Both the position numbers and the translations under genes were made by a program. Shown piece after piece: positions 22,731 through 33,994 of a stretch of DNA of 64,000 nucleotides. The DNA comes from Lepiota brunneoincarnata. Its lineage: Eukaryota > Basidiomycota > Agaricomycetes > Agaricales > Agaricaceae. Numbering within the stretch: the first letter of the stretch is position 1; every line of letters begins with the position of its first letter. Where the stretch lies: NCBI GenBank assembly GCA_023014365.1, contig JAEBUN010000002.1, forward strand, positions 3,844,001-3,908,000. The letters run 5' to 3'. The notes beneath the pieces are model-generated. The model had not been told where the DNA came from. It saw only the letters and a program-made list of their open reading frames with translations, and did not search any database.

Positions 22731-25700
22731 ATGACCACTCGCGGATTACCTGCCATGCCTGGCCTTAGTGGACCCTTGGCCATTCTACCAGCATCAAACT
22801 CCGAGCGCATCGTCTCCACCACCGTTAACCTAGCCGATACCGTAGCAACAATTGCAAAGGAGGTTGGCGGGCTGTTCAAAGATGTACCATACGTGAAGGT
22901 GTTTGCGGGGATTTTACTGCAAATCATCAAGATCAGAGAGGTGCACAAGCTTGATGAAGGACAGAAGGGTCATCTAACCATATAACAGGAAATACAAACT
23001 GAAAAGGATCGGTCGCAGGAACTCGTCGAGAAGATACTCTCCAGGTCAAAGGTCATTCTCGATGGCTTGCTCCAAGTCGCCGCATCGCCGAACAGGAACC
23101 AGCTGAAAGATACAGAGGACAATTTAGGAGAGTACAATCGGTAAGAACATCTAATCTCTCTTTCTTTGTGAACGAGCTCATCCACTGCTCAGTCTCCTTG
23201 AAAAAATACTCGGCACGCTCGCGACAAAAACCTCAAAAGGCATGCGGGGGAAACTTGACAAGTTGGTGAATCGGAGTTCGAGGATCGAAACTTTGGCCAA
23301 GTACGACCGTCTTATCGATAACTTCAATACGGATCTCATTGTATGTTCGGAATCTACATTCATATCGCTCGCTCTTATTCGACTTCTACAGACTGGACTC
23401 CTACTCAAGTTCGTTAATCCACCTCAATCCGCTCAGGCATCGTCAGGTCCAGCCAGGTACAACAAACCTCATCCTATCTGTACCCAGCGTCCTAATCCTT
23501 GCCCCCTCTATCTATTCAGTACTCTCTTCAAGCCCATTCCTCGTCCCGATCAGATGGTTGGGAGAGACAAAGAAAATTCCATGGTCGTTGGAACATTACT
23601 CAACGACCCATCACCGCGGGTCACAATCTTGGGTGCCGGGGGGATGGGAAAAACGACACTCGCTCTTACTGCCATACATGACCAGTGCAGTAATTGAGCG
23701 ATATTCTTCGCGGTACTTTGTGTCCTGCGAAGCGGTTATATCACTATCCAGTCTGGTTTGGGAAATTGCTAATGCACTGCGTATCCCGCCTACCAAACGC
23801 GATGGACACTTAATCGACACTATTCTCTCTTGGTTTCATCACAGCACCATCCTATGCTTAGACAATTTCGAGACAGTCTGGGAGGACGAAGCAATCCGAC
23901 GAGACGTAGAGGACTTCTTGTCTCAGCTCGATCACGTATCTGACCTCGCGATTATTGTGACCATGCGCGGTACACAGCGCCCTTCTGGGGTCGCCTGGTC
24001 CAAGCCCCTACTCCCCCCCCTGAAGAAACTGAGCGACGGCGACTCGAAATTGATACTTGAAAAGGCTCAAGTGCCAGTGGACGAGTTCACCGACAAATTG
24101 GCTCAAGTTGCCAACGGAATACCTCTAGCCATTAAACTCATTGTCGCTCAATTACACGAAGGGAATGAGAGCCCTGAATCATTGTGGGCGCGATGGGAAC
24201 GGACCCAGACAAAGGCCATAGGGACGGGTAGCAAGCACCGCTTATCCAATCTCGACGTGTCCATTCATCTTTCGGTACACAGTCCACGCATGCAGGCAGA
24301 TCCAAATGCTATCCTGATTTTCGCTATGCTATCGAGCCTTCCAGATGGGTTCACGTGTCGACAAGAGGCTATTGACGAACTCCAAAGCCACTTGCCAGGA
24401 AACATCTGTTTTCGGGAAATGTTGGTGTCTCTACAACGGGTGTCGCTCATCCACGTCGATGGAACTGAAGGGAACCTCAGATATCGTATGCTCGTGCCGA
24501 TCCGGGAGTTCGGCATGAAGATGGAGAAGGATCATCCCCTCGATGGCTGCTTAGCCACCTTCTACGCCAAGATGATGAATCGTTTTTCGCATTATACAGA
24601 TCCCGCCAGCCATAACATAATTCCACCAGAACTTCTCAATGTACACTCGGTGTTCACAAAAACGCTCAAGGAAGACCGAGTGGATGAAATGATTATCAAC
24701 GCTTCCATCGCCTATACCCACTGGTGCCTTTATATGGGCAATCCCACTTCGGAGGTCATCAACCTGGCACTACAGCGGAGGGTGGTTGGACCGTCGGGCT
24801 TACATGCGCGATGTATTTCAGCCTTGTCGCGTGTGTATTTGCAGTGGAATGAGCTGGACGAGGCTGAGTTGTCTTTCAAGAAAGCAATGGAGCTTCATCG
24901 GCGGTCGCATTCCGTGCTTGGTGAGGCCAACGATGTCCAGAAGCTGGGAGACGTATATTTCCGACGGGCTAAGCTAGACAAAGCTGAATCATCTTTCAAG
25001 AAAGCAATGGGACTTCACCAGCAGTCGCATGATGTGCTTGGCGAGGCCTACGATGTCCAGAAGCTGGGAGACGTGTATTTGCGGCGAGCAAAGCTAGACG
25101 AGGCTGAGTCGTCTTTCAAGAAAGCGATGGAGCTTCATCAGCGGTTGCATGATACGCTTGGTGAGGCCAATGATGTCCAGAAGCTGGGAGATATATATTT
25201 GCGACGAGCTAAGCTAGACGAAGCCGAGTCGTCTTTCAAGAAAGCGATGAAGCTTCATCAGTGGTCGCATTCCACGCTTGGTGAGGCCAACGATGTCCAG
25301 AAGCTGGGAGACGTGTATTTGCGGCGAGCAAAGCTAGACGAGGCTGAGTCGTCTTTCAAGAATGCGATGGAGCTTCATCAGCGGTCGCATGACGTGCTTG
25401 GTGAAGCCTATGATGTCCAGAAGCTGGGAGAAGTATATTTGCGACGGGATAAGCTAAATGAAGCCGAGTCGTCTTTCAAGGAAGCAATCAAACTTCATCA
25501 GCGGTCGCATGATGTGCTTGGCAAGGCCAACGATATCCAGTTGCTGGGAGATGTATATTTGCGATGGGATAAGCTAGATGAAGCCGAGTCGTCTTTCAAG
25601 AAAGCAATGGAGCTTCATCGGAAGTTGCATGACATGCTTGGTGAAGCCAATGATGTCCAGAAGTTGGGAGATGTATATTTGCGTCGGGATAGGCTAGACG

Positions 25701-25948
25701 AAGCCGAGTCGTCTTTCAAGGAAGCAATCAAACTCCACCAGCAGTCGCATTCCATGCTCGGCGAGGCCAACGATATCAAGTTGCTGGGAGAAGTGTATTT
25801 GCATCGGGATAGGCTGGATGAAGCTGAGCAATATTTCAACCAAGCTCTTCTTCTTCACCGTCAATGCCTATCACCACACAATGAGGCTGCAGATTTATCG
25901 TTACTCGAGCATGTTCGGAAACGCAGGGAGGTACCACTCGTGACATGA
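22731..25948 (+). CDS. NLR-type STAND protein: helical N-terminal domain, NB-ARC, TPR-like repeats
   Basis: Probable fungal NLR-like immune or incompatibility receptor. Traced exons: 22731-22940, 22989-23140, 23193-23340, 23392-23456, 23520-25948; introns are 48-63 bp with GT-AG ends, and an ATG at 22653 is an alternative start. The N-terminal 170 residues (VATIAKEVGGLFKDVPYVKV, KILSRSKVILDGLL) resemble the helical MLKL/HeLo-like domains of other basidiomycete NLRs. The P-loop is GAGGMGKTTLAL (near 23632-23667), then FVSCEA, Walker-B-like TILCLDNFETVW, DLAIIVTMRG and GIPLAIKLI (GxP). Nine 40-residue TPR-like repeats (24833-25912) follow. A one-base shift near 23688, just after the P-loop, separates the frames; it is decay or a sequence error. 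A MITE sits in the promoter. Confidence 0.88.
24833..25912 (+). repeat. Nine tandem 120-bp units encoding TPR-like repeats
   Basis: Each unit encodes 40 residues of the form YLRRAKLDEAESSFKKAMEL followed by HQRSHDVLGEANDVQKLGDV. The exact 120-bp period runs without indel. Units 2-8 are most alike and unit 9 is the most divergent (EAEQYFNQALLLHRQ), which points to recent homogenisation of the inner units. The fold expected is a TPR superhelix for ligand or protein recognition. Confidence 0.92.
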
Positions 25949-26639
25949 GGCACTTTCGGTACTTTAGGCATTACCTCATGTTTCTCATTTTTTGATCGTC
26001 TCCCGTGGTTTGAGTTCATCATTCATTGTTGGTAATTAGCCGTGTATAATTTCGCGAAGGATCTCCACTCCCATTCCTTTGATATGAAATAACATGAACT
26101 CTATGAAATTGATACACATATATATCAGGAAATGACATGCTGCCGACCCAAGGGAAATGAATAAGGCGGGAGAAAGCCCAAGATATAGGGGAGAGCAATG
26201 ACACAGACTAGCACGGCATACTGAACAAATCAATTGTCAACGTGGTGGTGTTGGTGCTATAGACAAGATGTGGGATAACTTCCAAATCCACCCACCCATA
26301 CCTTCTTCCCCTACTGAACTTGGTACAAGTGCGATCGATTGATGACACAGTTTCCGGATGACCCGACCGTGGTCCCTCTTCGGCTTCACCACTTGAGGTC
26401 TCTGAGGCTTTCCTTAAGGCCCGTCCCCTCACCCAACCCTAACGTTGAACTCACATAGTATTGAGTTCTATTCTTGCACTGTGACGCGTCCAGGTAACAT
26501 AAAACAATGGGGAGTTCCAATTGTGCAGTGCCGAGACATGAGAGTTTCTCCACACACTGTGAGGCGTAACTAATTTGGCTTCAGAAGATCGGAATCGGGG
26601 GGAACGTCACTGACAACGAGGTATCAATCCCCGTAAACT
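25949..26639. other. No gene; 3' flank of NLR and of an F-box-like copy
   Basis: Short frames only. From about 26560 the sequence resembles 17560-17715, the flank of F-box-like gene B. Confidence 0.35.
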
Positions 26640-26779
26640 TGCTGAACACACTAGCTGTCCCCAGAGTCGTTACTAAACTTGCTCCCCATCAGGAGAAAAA
26701 GAGGGTATTCCTTAGCTACCACCTCCTGGAAGAAGCTCCCTCAAAAACTGTTTCATTCCTTCCCATCCGCCTTCGCCCC
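26640..26779 (-). pseudogene. F-box-like family member C, 3' part, interrupted by the outer retrotransposon
   Basis: Matches the 3' end of F-box-like gene B (17700-17830), including the stretch tgtttcattccttcccatcc. The match breaks at 26779 where the LTR begins and resumes at 42883, so the element inserted into this copy. Confidence 0.75.
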
Positions 26780-27512
26780 TGAAGAGGGTCAGACTCTCCT
26801 ACAAGGCAATCGCGTCGGTACGGAAACGGCTACGCGAAGCAAGCCGAAACAAGCCGAGACCGAAGCGAGAACAAACGAAACACAACGAAACAAGGCGCGA
26901 GCGTGATCGGCGAGACGATCACTGGGCTTCAAAAACCTCGGGAAAGCGTTATAAGGGTTGGAGAAGTAGAGGACGAGATAAGGAGGTGAATTCCGGGTCT
27001 ATAGTTGACTGGAGAACTCGTCTCCGAGGTTCCTACTTTATATACACGAAAACTATGAGTACTTAAGTTTTTCCTACACCGAAATGGCAAGAAAAATGTC
27101 GGCTACTGAAGCTAGGTCATATCTGGGATATAAGAGACGTGAAACAGGAGAATAGCGAAGTTTTTCTCGACTACGCTAGCCAAAGATTAGGGAACAGGAA
27201 ACGATAGGATAAAAGCAGTGATATGCGAAGCACAGAGAAAACTAAAAGAGGGAGGAAATTTACTCTACGATCGAGCTCGTGAAATGGAATGGAGAAATGA
27301 ATAGGAAAATTTGTCTGCCCTTGAACACATGCAGCTATCGACGGGACGGATACGCCGACGAATGATAGCTGTCCCTTTTTGCGCGAGCGCTCCGAAAGTC
27401 ATGATCTGGGGTTCGGGTTCCGAGTTCGACTCCGTTCCGAGTTTGGCTTCCGAAACTACTAGAGGTGGCATGGGGCAGCCGTTGCGCATGCAGCCGCATG
27501 CCAACCTCTACA
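26780..27512 (-). repeat. 3' LTR of the outer element
   Basis: Same length and alignment as 42146-42878. Because the element lies on the minus strand, this repeat is the 3' LTR. The pol stop codon lies at the boundary with it. Confidence 0.92.
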
Positions 27513-30500
27513 ACTCCTCGGTACTTAAGAAACTGACCTCCCGGTCAGAGCGACGGTGGGTCTGCATGCGTTCGAAGGGGGGCCGAAATCCGTGGGAAAG
27601 ATCAATGGGGAGAGCGTCAAAGAGTTGTTGTAGGCGAGGAGGGGGGAGTTGTTGGTAGCAGGGCCGCAGGAAATGATGAACGAGGTGGTTGAACACCTTG
27701 TCCGGCTCGATGGGAGTTATGTCCGAAAGAGAATCGAGCTTCGGGGAATGTTGGAGAGAAAGGGGGGCAGGGGCCGTGCTAAAAGATGCAAGATGCAACT
27801 CATCTGTTGTATGTGTATCCTCGTCCTCCACTACCTTCGCTTTTTGTAGTGGGCCATTGGGGGAGGTATCCGCGTCATAAGTAAGCTCTTCAAGTGCGTC
27901 GGGCGGCAGGTCCGTGATTTTTGTGACCGGGATCGCTCGGAGATCCCTAGGAAAGTATGGTACGAGCCGGAATGCGGCAAAGTGAAGCTTCGAGATAGAT
28001 CCATCAAGCTCGGCGAGGATGTAGGATCCTCCCGTCGTCCTCCTGAGCACTACGAGTGGTCCGTAATACTGGGGCTTGGTCTTGCTGCCTACATCGTGGT
28101 CATATCGCGAGTTTCTGACTAGAACTAGGGAGCCGGGGGAAAAGTTAAAGTCCCGAATGGAGTTGGAATACTTTTCATTAAACTGCCGAACAGACTCGAA
28201 GCGAGCCTTCAATACCATTTCCTTGACCTTGGCAAGATCTTGAGGCTGTTTTTGTAACTGGGTCGCTCGAGTAGCGAGAAGGTCGGGGGTCGAGAGAGGC
28301 TTGATGAGATTGGGCGCCAGGTACGTTGCTTCTGCGAGATCGAAAGGAAGGAGAGGTTCTAGGCCATGTGCGATGTAATATGGGGAATACCCTGTAGACT
28401 TTTGAATAGAAATACGTTCAGCCCAGAAAACTGAAGGCGCAGCTGTTGCCCATTTCTTCTCGTCACCCTCGGCTGCCTTCACCAGTGCTTCCCGAACATC
28501 AAAATGCCGGCGTTCCACGGGACCATTTGCTCGAGAGTTGTAGGGTGAGATCCGGATATGATTGATTTTGTATTTTTGCGCTAGAAATTCGACTGCCTGT
28601 ACGAAGGCGGGGCCATTGTCGGTTACAATTTCTTCGATGGCACCCCATCGGCAGAGGATATCTTCGAATACAAATGTTCTGAGTGTTCGGGCATTCTCGA
28701 GGCGGAGCATTCGCCATTCCGGATATGAGGAAAGAGAGCATTGTGCGTGGACTATGTACCGGAAACCGTTTGATTTAGGCATGAACATGGTATCGATGTA
28801 TGCTTTCCGGAATAGTGTGAGGGGAGTAGGGACTGTTGGTGGAATGTGGAAATTGTGTAGTAGTCGAGTTTGGCATTCGTGGCATGTCTTGATGAACCAT
28901 CGGACGTCCTGTTCAAGTTGGGGCCACCAGAACCGCTCTAGCAACCGTATCCGGACCGTAAAAATACCTTTATGACCCATCTCGTCATGAGCTTGTCGGA
29001 TGAGCTCGTAGCAATTTTCTTCAGCTACCACCAGCTTGTGTTTCATTTTTGGATCCTTCTTCCAAAGCCTGCCATCTCGCACGAAAAACCCAGATGAGAA
29101 TCGGACAAACCTCTTGAATGCTTCATCGGCCAAATCCTTGGGTCATGTGGGATTGTTGAGAAACGCTTGAACTCGTCTGAGTTCGAGATCGCGGCGCTGT
29201 GCTTTATCCGAGCGAGGAATGATGGGAAAAGATGGTGGAGATGAGTGGGAGACTTCGCTTGACAGAATTCCGAAATGTTTTGACTCGGAAATAGCAGTGT
29301 TGGATGTGGGACACCCGAGTGAGTATAGGGGCACCCGAAGCGAGCTGGTTTCATTCAGGAGTTCGATCGCGAATGTGTTTGATGCCCAGGGCCACCATGA
29401 GCTGTCAAGTGGTGAAGGGACATGATGAGCGCATATGTTATTGAATGAATTTGCCGAGTCGATCCATTCTTCGTAATTGTCGTTTATTTTGGGATCTTCT
29501 GGGGCTTGGGGACGTCGTGACAGGCCATCAGGACCATGTTCTTTGCCGGGGACATGTCTAAGGCGGAAATCAAATAGCAAGATTGCCGAAATCCAGCGAT
29601 TGATGGTGGCGGATGGCTGGACATCGGGATTATTGATCATACCCTTTATATATTTCGCGTCAACTTCCACAACTAAGTTCCTGACCCCGATAATCCATAT
29701 TCTGACATCTTTTAGTGCTCGGAAGAGGCCAAATAATTCTAGCTTTGCCTGGGAATACTGGGATTCGCATTCATTGAGCGTAATAGATCCAAATCGTGAA
29801 GGGTATCTTTTGGTGTCATCTCTGAGCTGTGAAAGAATATATCCGACCGCGATTTTTGATGTGTCGACGCCTAGGATGACCTCGTTAGTACTTGAGTAGT
29901 TGATGGCTCAGATACACAGTGAACTCCTCGCCAGTTCCTTCAAAATGCTCATCGCAACTTCTGCTTCTTCGCCAAACTCGAACTCGACTCCTTTCTTCAT
30001 CAGCTTAACCAGGGGTCGTGATATGGCAGCAAAATCGCGAATAAAGATCCAGATGGTTCCGAGAGTGCCGAGAAAACCTCGGACTTCAGTGACATTGGAG
30101 CACATGGGCCAGTTAATGATCTTCTGAATTCTTGAGGTGTCTGGAAGTCGTCCCTTGTACGTACACAGATGTCCAACCACGACTGCTGATGGAGTGCAAA
30201 AGTGAGATTTGGGCCCAGAGAAGGTGCCTCTGGCATGTTTGATTCGCTGGATAACTCGGTTGACGTTCTGGAGATGCTCCCACACAAATCGGCGAATTCC
30301 TGGATTTTCAGGTATTGTCTCGTACTGATTATCGACCTCATAGCGTGTCGCTGGTCCTTTTACCAGTACATCATCGACGAAAGGTAGTGCAACATGGGGA
30401 ATCTCGTCTTGTAGTAGGAACGTGAGGTCGCCTTGCTGTATCTGCATTGAATTTGTGTATCCCATAGGTATCAAAGTGAGTCGTAAGGTTCCGAGTGGGG

Positions 30501-33105
30501 TTTGGAAGGTGGTAAGGTCGCGGGATTCAAGTGCTAAGGCACGCTGGTCAAAACCGACAAAGAGGTCAAAAATCCCATAGCATCCACGGCCACCGAAAGA
30601 CTCAGCGTAAGTTTCCACAATAGGTGGAACACCTGCATCCTTGATTGTTACCGCGTTGAGGGGCTGGAGGTCATGAACGAGCCTGAGGGATTTTCCATCC
30701 TTTTTGAGTATGCAGAACCAACGGGATCGGTAAGATGAGTTTGAAGGCTCATAAACACCGGCGGCAATTTTGGCCTTGATCACGTCGACTACCCGTTGGA
30801 AGTTGCCGGGGGGAATGGGTATGTTTCGGAGGGACCAGGGAACATGCTCAATGGTGGGAATAACGATGGGATCAAAATAGTCGCTGGAGAACTTCCCTTT
30901 CTCATCTTCGGTCCATGCAAATCCGAGTTCTTGGGCCTTGATTAGGTAATGTATGAGTTTCTCTTCTTCTGGCCATAGAAAGCCATCCGGATTGACGTTT
31001 GTAGATATCTTGTGTTCTGCAGTGTAGCGAGTGCCAGGGTTGAAATCGGGTGGGTTGGTAGGTAAAATGGGCATGTTTTCGAGGGGATCTGTAGGTATTC
31101 GTCGGACGATCCGGTAGTTTTCAGGTAGTGTTGTAGCTACCGGTTTGATTCTATTGGCGACCTTTTTGTATGCATGGGCCGATATTTTGCTTATTTTGCA
31201 TGATTGGGGGCTTTCCGGAATATCAATTTCATATATTTCTTGTGGGCGGTATAAGGGGGGAAATGAAGCAGTTGTAAATGTGATTGGCGAAATCATTGAT
31301 AGGGACAAGTGGTTGATGGAATTGGGAAGGTTTTGATTGGATGCTAGGGTGTGGGAATTGTGGGGGGCTATGCTATCTCCTCGACTGTGATGAGCTGAAT
31401 CCTCGATATCTAAAAAACCCGAGTTCAACTGAGCTGACGGTCGCATCCTCACCATGGTTGGTATCGTGATGGTTTCTTGGGTATTCGGGTCGAAGAGTGT
31501 GAGGTGCGAGTCGCCGTTTGAGTAGTGATGCGTCCGAGCCTGAGTTAAGGTAAGAAATGGCCACCCCAGTAGCATCTCATAGGGCACGTGCTCAAATACT
31601 TGTACTTGCAGATAGAACACACTACTCCCAATGCGTACTGGAAGATCACGGAGAAGTCCCAGGGTTACCTCCTTGGTCGCATTAGCGGATTCCATCACGA
31701 TGCTTTGGTCTCGGAGGAGGGGAAGGCCAAGTTTTTCCCAAATGTCCTTCTGAATACCAATCACTTGAGATCCTTCGTCGAGTATGGCATCAACTGTAAT
31801 CCTGCCATTGAGCTCCAGTGGGATGGTGCGTAAATCTTCAATGTGATTGGCAACTATTATAGGGTTGGAAGGGGATGAAGAATTTTGTTGCAGGAGTGCC
31901 GAGGGGAGCAGGCTGGATTCATTTTCGAAGTTCTCGAGTGCCGAGACGTTTGCGGCTGTTCCAGCTGGAACGCGGTGAGTCGTTACCTGCTCTTTAATAT
32001 GCTTTCAGATATCTGGTGCAATGGCATAGAGCTCCCTCTGCGAAATTGTTACTGTGCCATCTAGGCTCCTTTGTATAACATTTTGAATCGTTTTTGGGTC
32101 TTCAATTGGTGATGAGAAGCGGTACTGCGGTTGTTGTGGGGTAGGAGTTGATTGGGGAATGGGGAATTTTGACAGAGCTGCAGGCCAGTGAGTGGAGGGA
32201 TTACTAGGCTCGTTCAGAACTGAGGCAGTTTTGTTAGACGGTGCCAGAGGACTTGAGGGCATGTTTTTGGCATTCCCTGTTGATCCAATGCATTTGCGAA
32301 TGGCCTCCTGACATTTGATAGTCGCCAGGGAGACTGCCTCAAGTCTCACAAGTTCTTCTTCATCTTCCGTGATGTTCAGGGTGGAGAGGGATGTGTTGCA
32401 TGTTGGGGGAGTAGCAGATGCACCATCTGAGGCTTGCATTACTGCCAGAAGGTTTGCTTGCACAATCCCTGGTGAGCGTGATTTGTGCCAGTTATCTAGC
32501 CGTTCCTTCATATCTCGACCAGGGGCAGTCCGTGTTGATACTTGTATACCGTCTGGAGTGCATATGCGATTGGTGTTATCCCGGATGCATAATCCTCGGC
32601 GAAGGTAGTCGTTAAGGCCGCTGCAGTTTCGGAACGCATGCTCAGTGCTACCACAGAAACCACAAGGCCAATTTTGCCGATTTTGTTGTGGGTTTTGCTG
32701 GAGTGAAGGCTGATATGAGGATTGGGGGGTATTGTGGACAGGACCAGCTAATTTTCCAGCTAGACGGTTCAAGAATGCATCCAACGTTAATATCTGTTCA
32801 ATAGATGACATATCAAATGTTTGTTGTGGTGATGGAGCGAATGATGCGATGGGGGTTGTTGTCATTTGAGGGGGGGGTGCTGGGGAAGTACCAGGTAAAG
32901 TAAGGCTGTATCCGGACCCAGTTCCTTCTAACAAAAATCGTGCAGCTTCTTCAACGTCATCAATATTCCAGGGTTCATCTGCATGATGCCTCGGGTCCTG
33001 GAGACGAAGTTGAGTGCGTAATCGCTGGCGGAAATCGATATGGAATCCACTGATAAAGAGTTTATTTCGCTCCCTTTGTGAGATTCGGTTGCGATTGAGG
33101 AGCCA
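27508..33105 (-). pseudogene. Gag C-terminus and pol of the outer element (four nonsense codons in the whole frame)
   Basis: One continuous frame read downwards from 33105 to 27508. Order: gag C-part with a CCHC knuckle (CGFCGSTEHAFRNC) near 32660, protease with ILDEGSQV near 31780, reverse transcriptase (CYGIFDLFVGFDQ, catalytic FVDD near 30385), RNase H (ILGVDTSKIAVGYILSQL, HVPGKEHGPDGLSRR), integrase with the HHCC finger (DEMGHKG..CHECQTR), VTDNGPAFVQA and VERRHFDV, and a C-terminal GPLVVLRRTTGGSY segment. No chromodomain seen. TGA codons stand at about 32003, 29908 and 29143 in this part and at 41376 in gag; each is one C-to-T step from CGA. The pieces between stops are otherwise in one frame. 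Its own proteins are therefore not complete. Confidence 0.9.
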
Positions 33106-33804
33106 TGTTATGAACAGTCCAGACCGGGAGGAACAAGAATTACTGTTCGACTTTACAAGATGGGTACAGGAGACTACAGACCAACTACGGGCACAAGAAC
33201 ACGAAGACGAGGAAGGGGAATACTACACCGCCATGCAGGACCTGGCGAGAGAAGCAGGAATGGAGATAACCTTGGAGGATATATTGGAATACCCCGAGGA
33301 CGAGGAAGATAACCATGGATCAACCGATCCAACATCCGATACGGATGGAAGCACCGAGAGAATGGAGAGCGAGAATGGAGAAGACTCCATGGAGATGCAA
33401 TCGGGAGAAGGAGATTATGAGTCAGAGGAAAGCGATGGAACATCGCACAGCAGTAGCGAGAGTACTGACTCATTGTAATATAAATAAACGCTAGGATGCC
33501 ATCAGCTAGGATGTGCATCATGGTCAGGACTGCGCACGACCAGTAGAACAGCCAAGTAACCTATAACGAGTATATAGCATCTCATAGGTATATAAGGCCT
33601 GTACAAGTAGAGATTAAAGCCTCAAGCTTTAATCTTGTTAACAGCGGTCGTTTACCTCTCTGCCTTAACTTGGCGTCTTCCCTCGTTATCTCATTGAGCG
33701 CGATCCACTAAGCTCTATAAGGCCAACCGTCTCGGACACCTCGTAGAGTGATTGAAGGCCGTCTCCAGTTATCCTCGGATACAGAAGGAGCACGGATCAT
33801 AACA
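33106..33804 (+). repeat. 5' LTR of the nested element
   Basis: U3 carries the last 123 codons of the frame that enters the 3' LTR (here from an ATG at 33110). A TATA box is at 33589-33595. By position, transcription should start near 33624, giving R/U5 of about 180 bp. A perfect 10-bp hairpin lies at 33611-33635. Confidence 0.93.
33589..33595 (+). promoter_or_regulatory. TATA box of the nested element
   Basis: The sequence tatataa lies 35 bp upstream of 33624, the base where self-priming complementarity begins. The same site is at 41134-41140 in the 3' LTR. Confidence 0.6.
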
Positions 33805-33806
33805 TT

Positions 33807-33818
33807 AGATTAAAGCTT
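33807..33818 (+). other. Self-complementary primer-binding site
   Basis: AGATTAAAGCTT, two bases after the 5' LTR, is the exact reverse complement of AAGCTTTAATCT at 33624-33635 in the LTR, just downstream of the TATA box. This is the arrangement of Tf1/sushi-type elements, which prime minus-strand cDNA from the 5' end of their own RNA rather than from a tRNA. Confidence 0.75.
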
Positions 33819-33994
33819 CCTTTGGACAACCTCCATCGTACACCCCGTGGTATCGGTACGCCTTGTCGCTACCCTTCCACACCGGCAGACGATACGCTTT
33901 ATCGCTATCCGAGTGCCAACCGTATCTGACGACACGCCTTGTCGCTGTCCGGTGATACACCCCCGTAGAGCAGGCCACCATACCCTCTACACCC

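Noticed and set aside
23688..23690. Programmed frameshift in the NLR and other host genes
   Set aside because: The sites share no slippery motif or structure, and similar single-base shifts occur in many unrelated genes.
24833..25912. Tandem 120-bp units as satellite DNA or CRISPR-like array
   Set aside because: They are in frame, without unique spacers, and encode TPR-like repeats of the NLR.
33174..33521. 115-codon minus-strand frame in the LTR (also at 40719-41066)
   Set aside because: It is the mirror of the acidic coding tail; low-complexity composition opens it and it has no motif.
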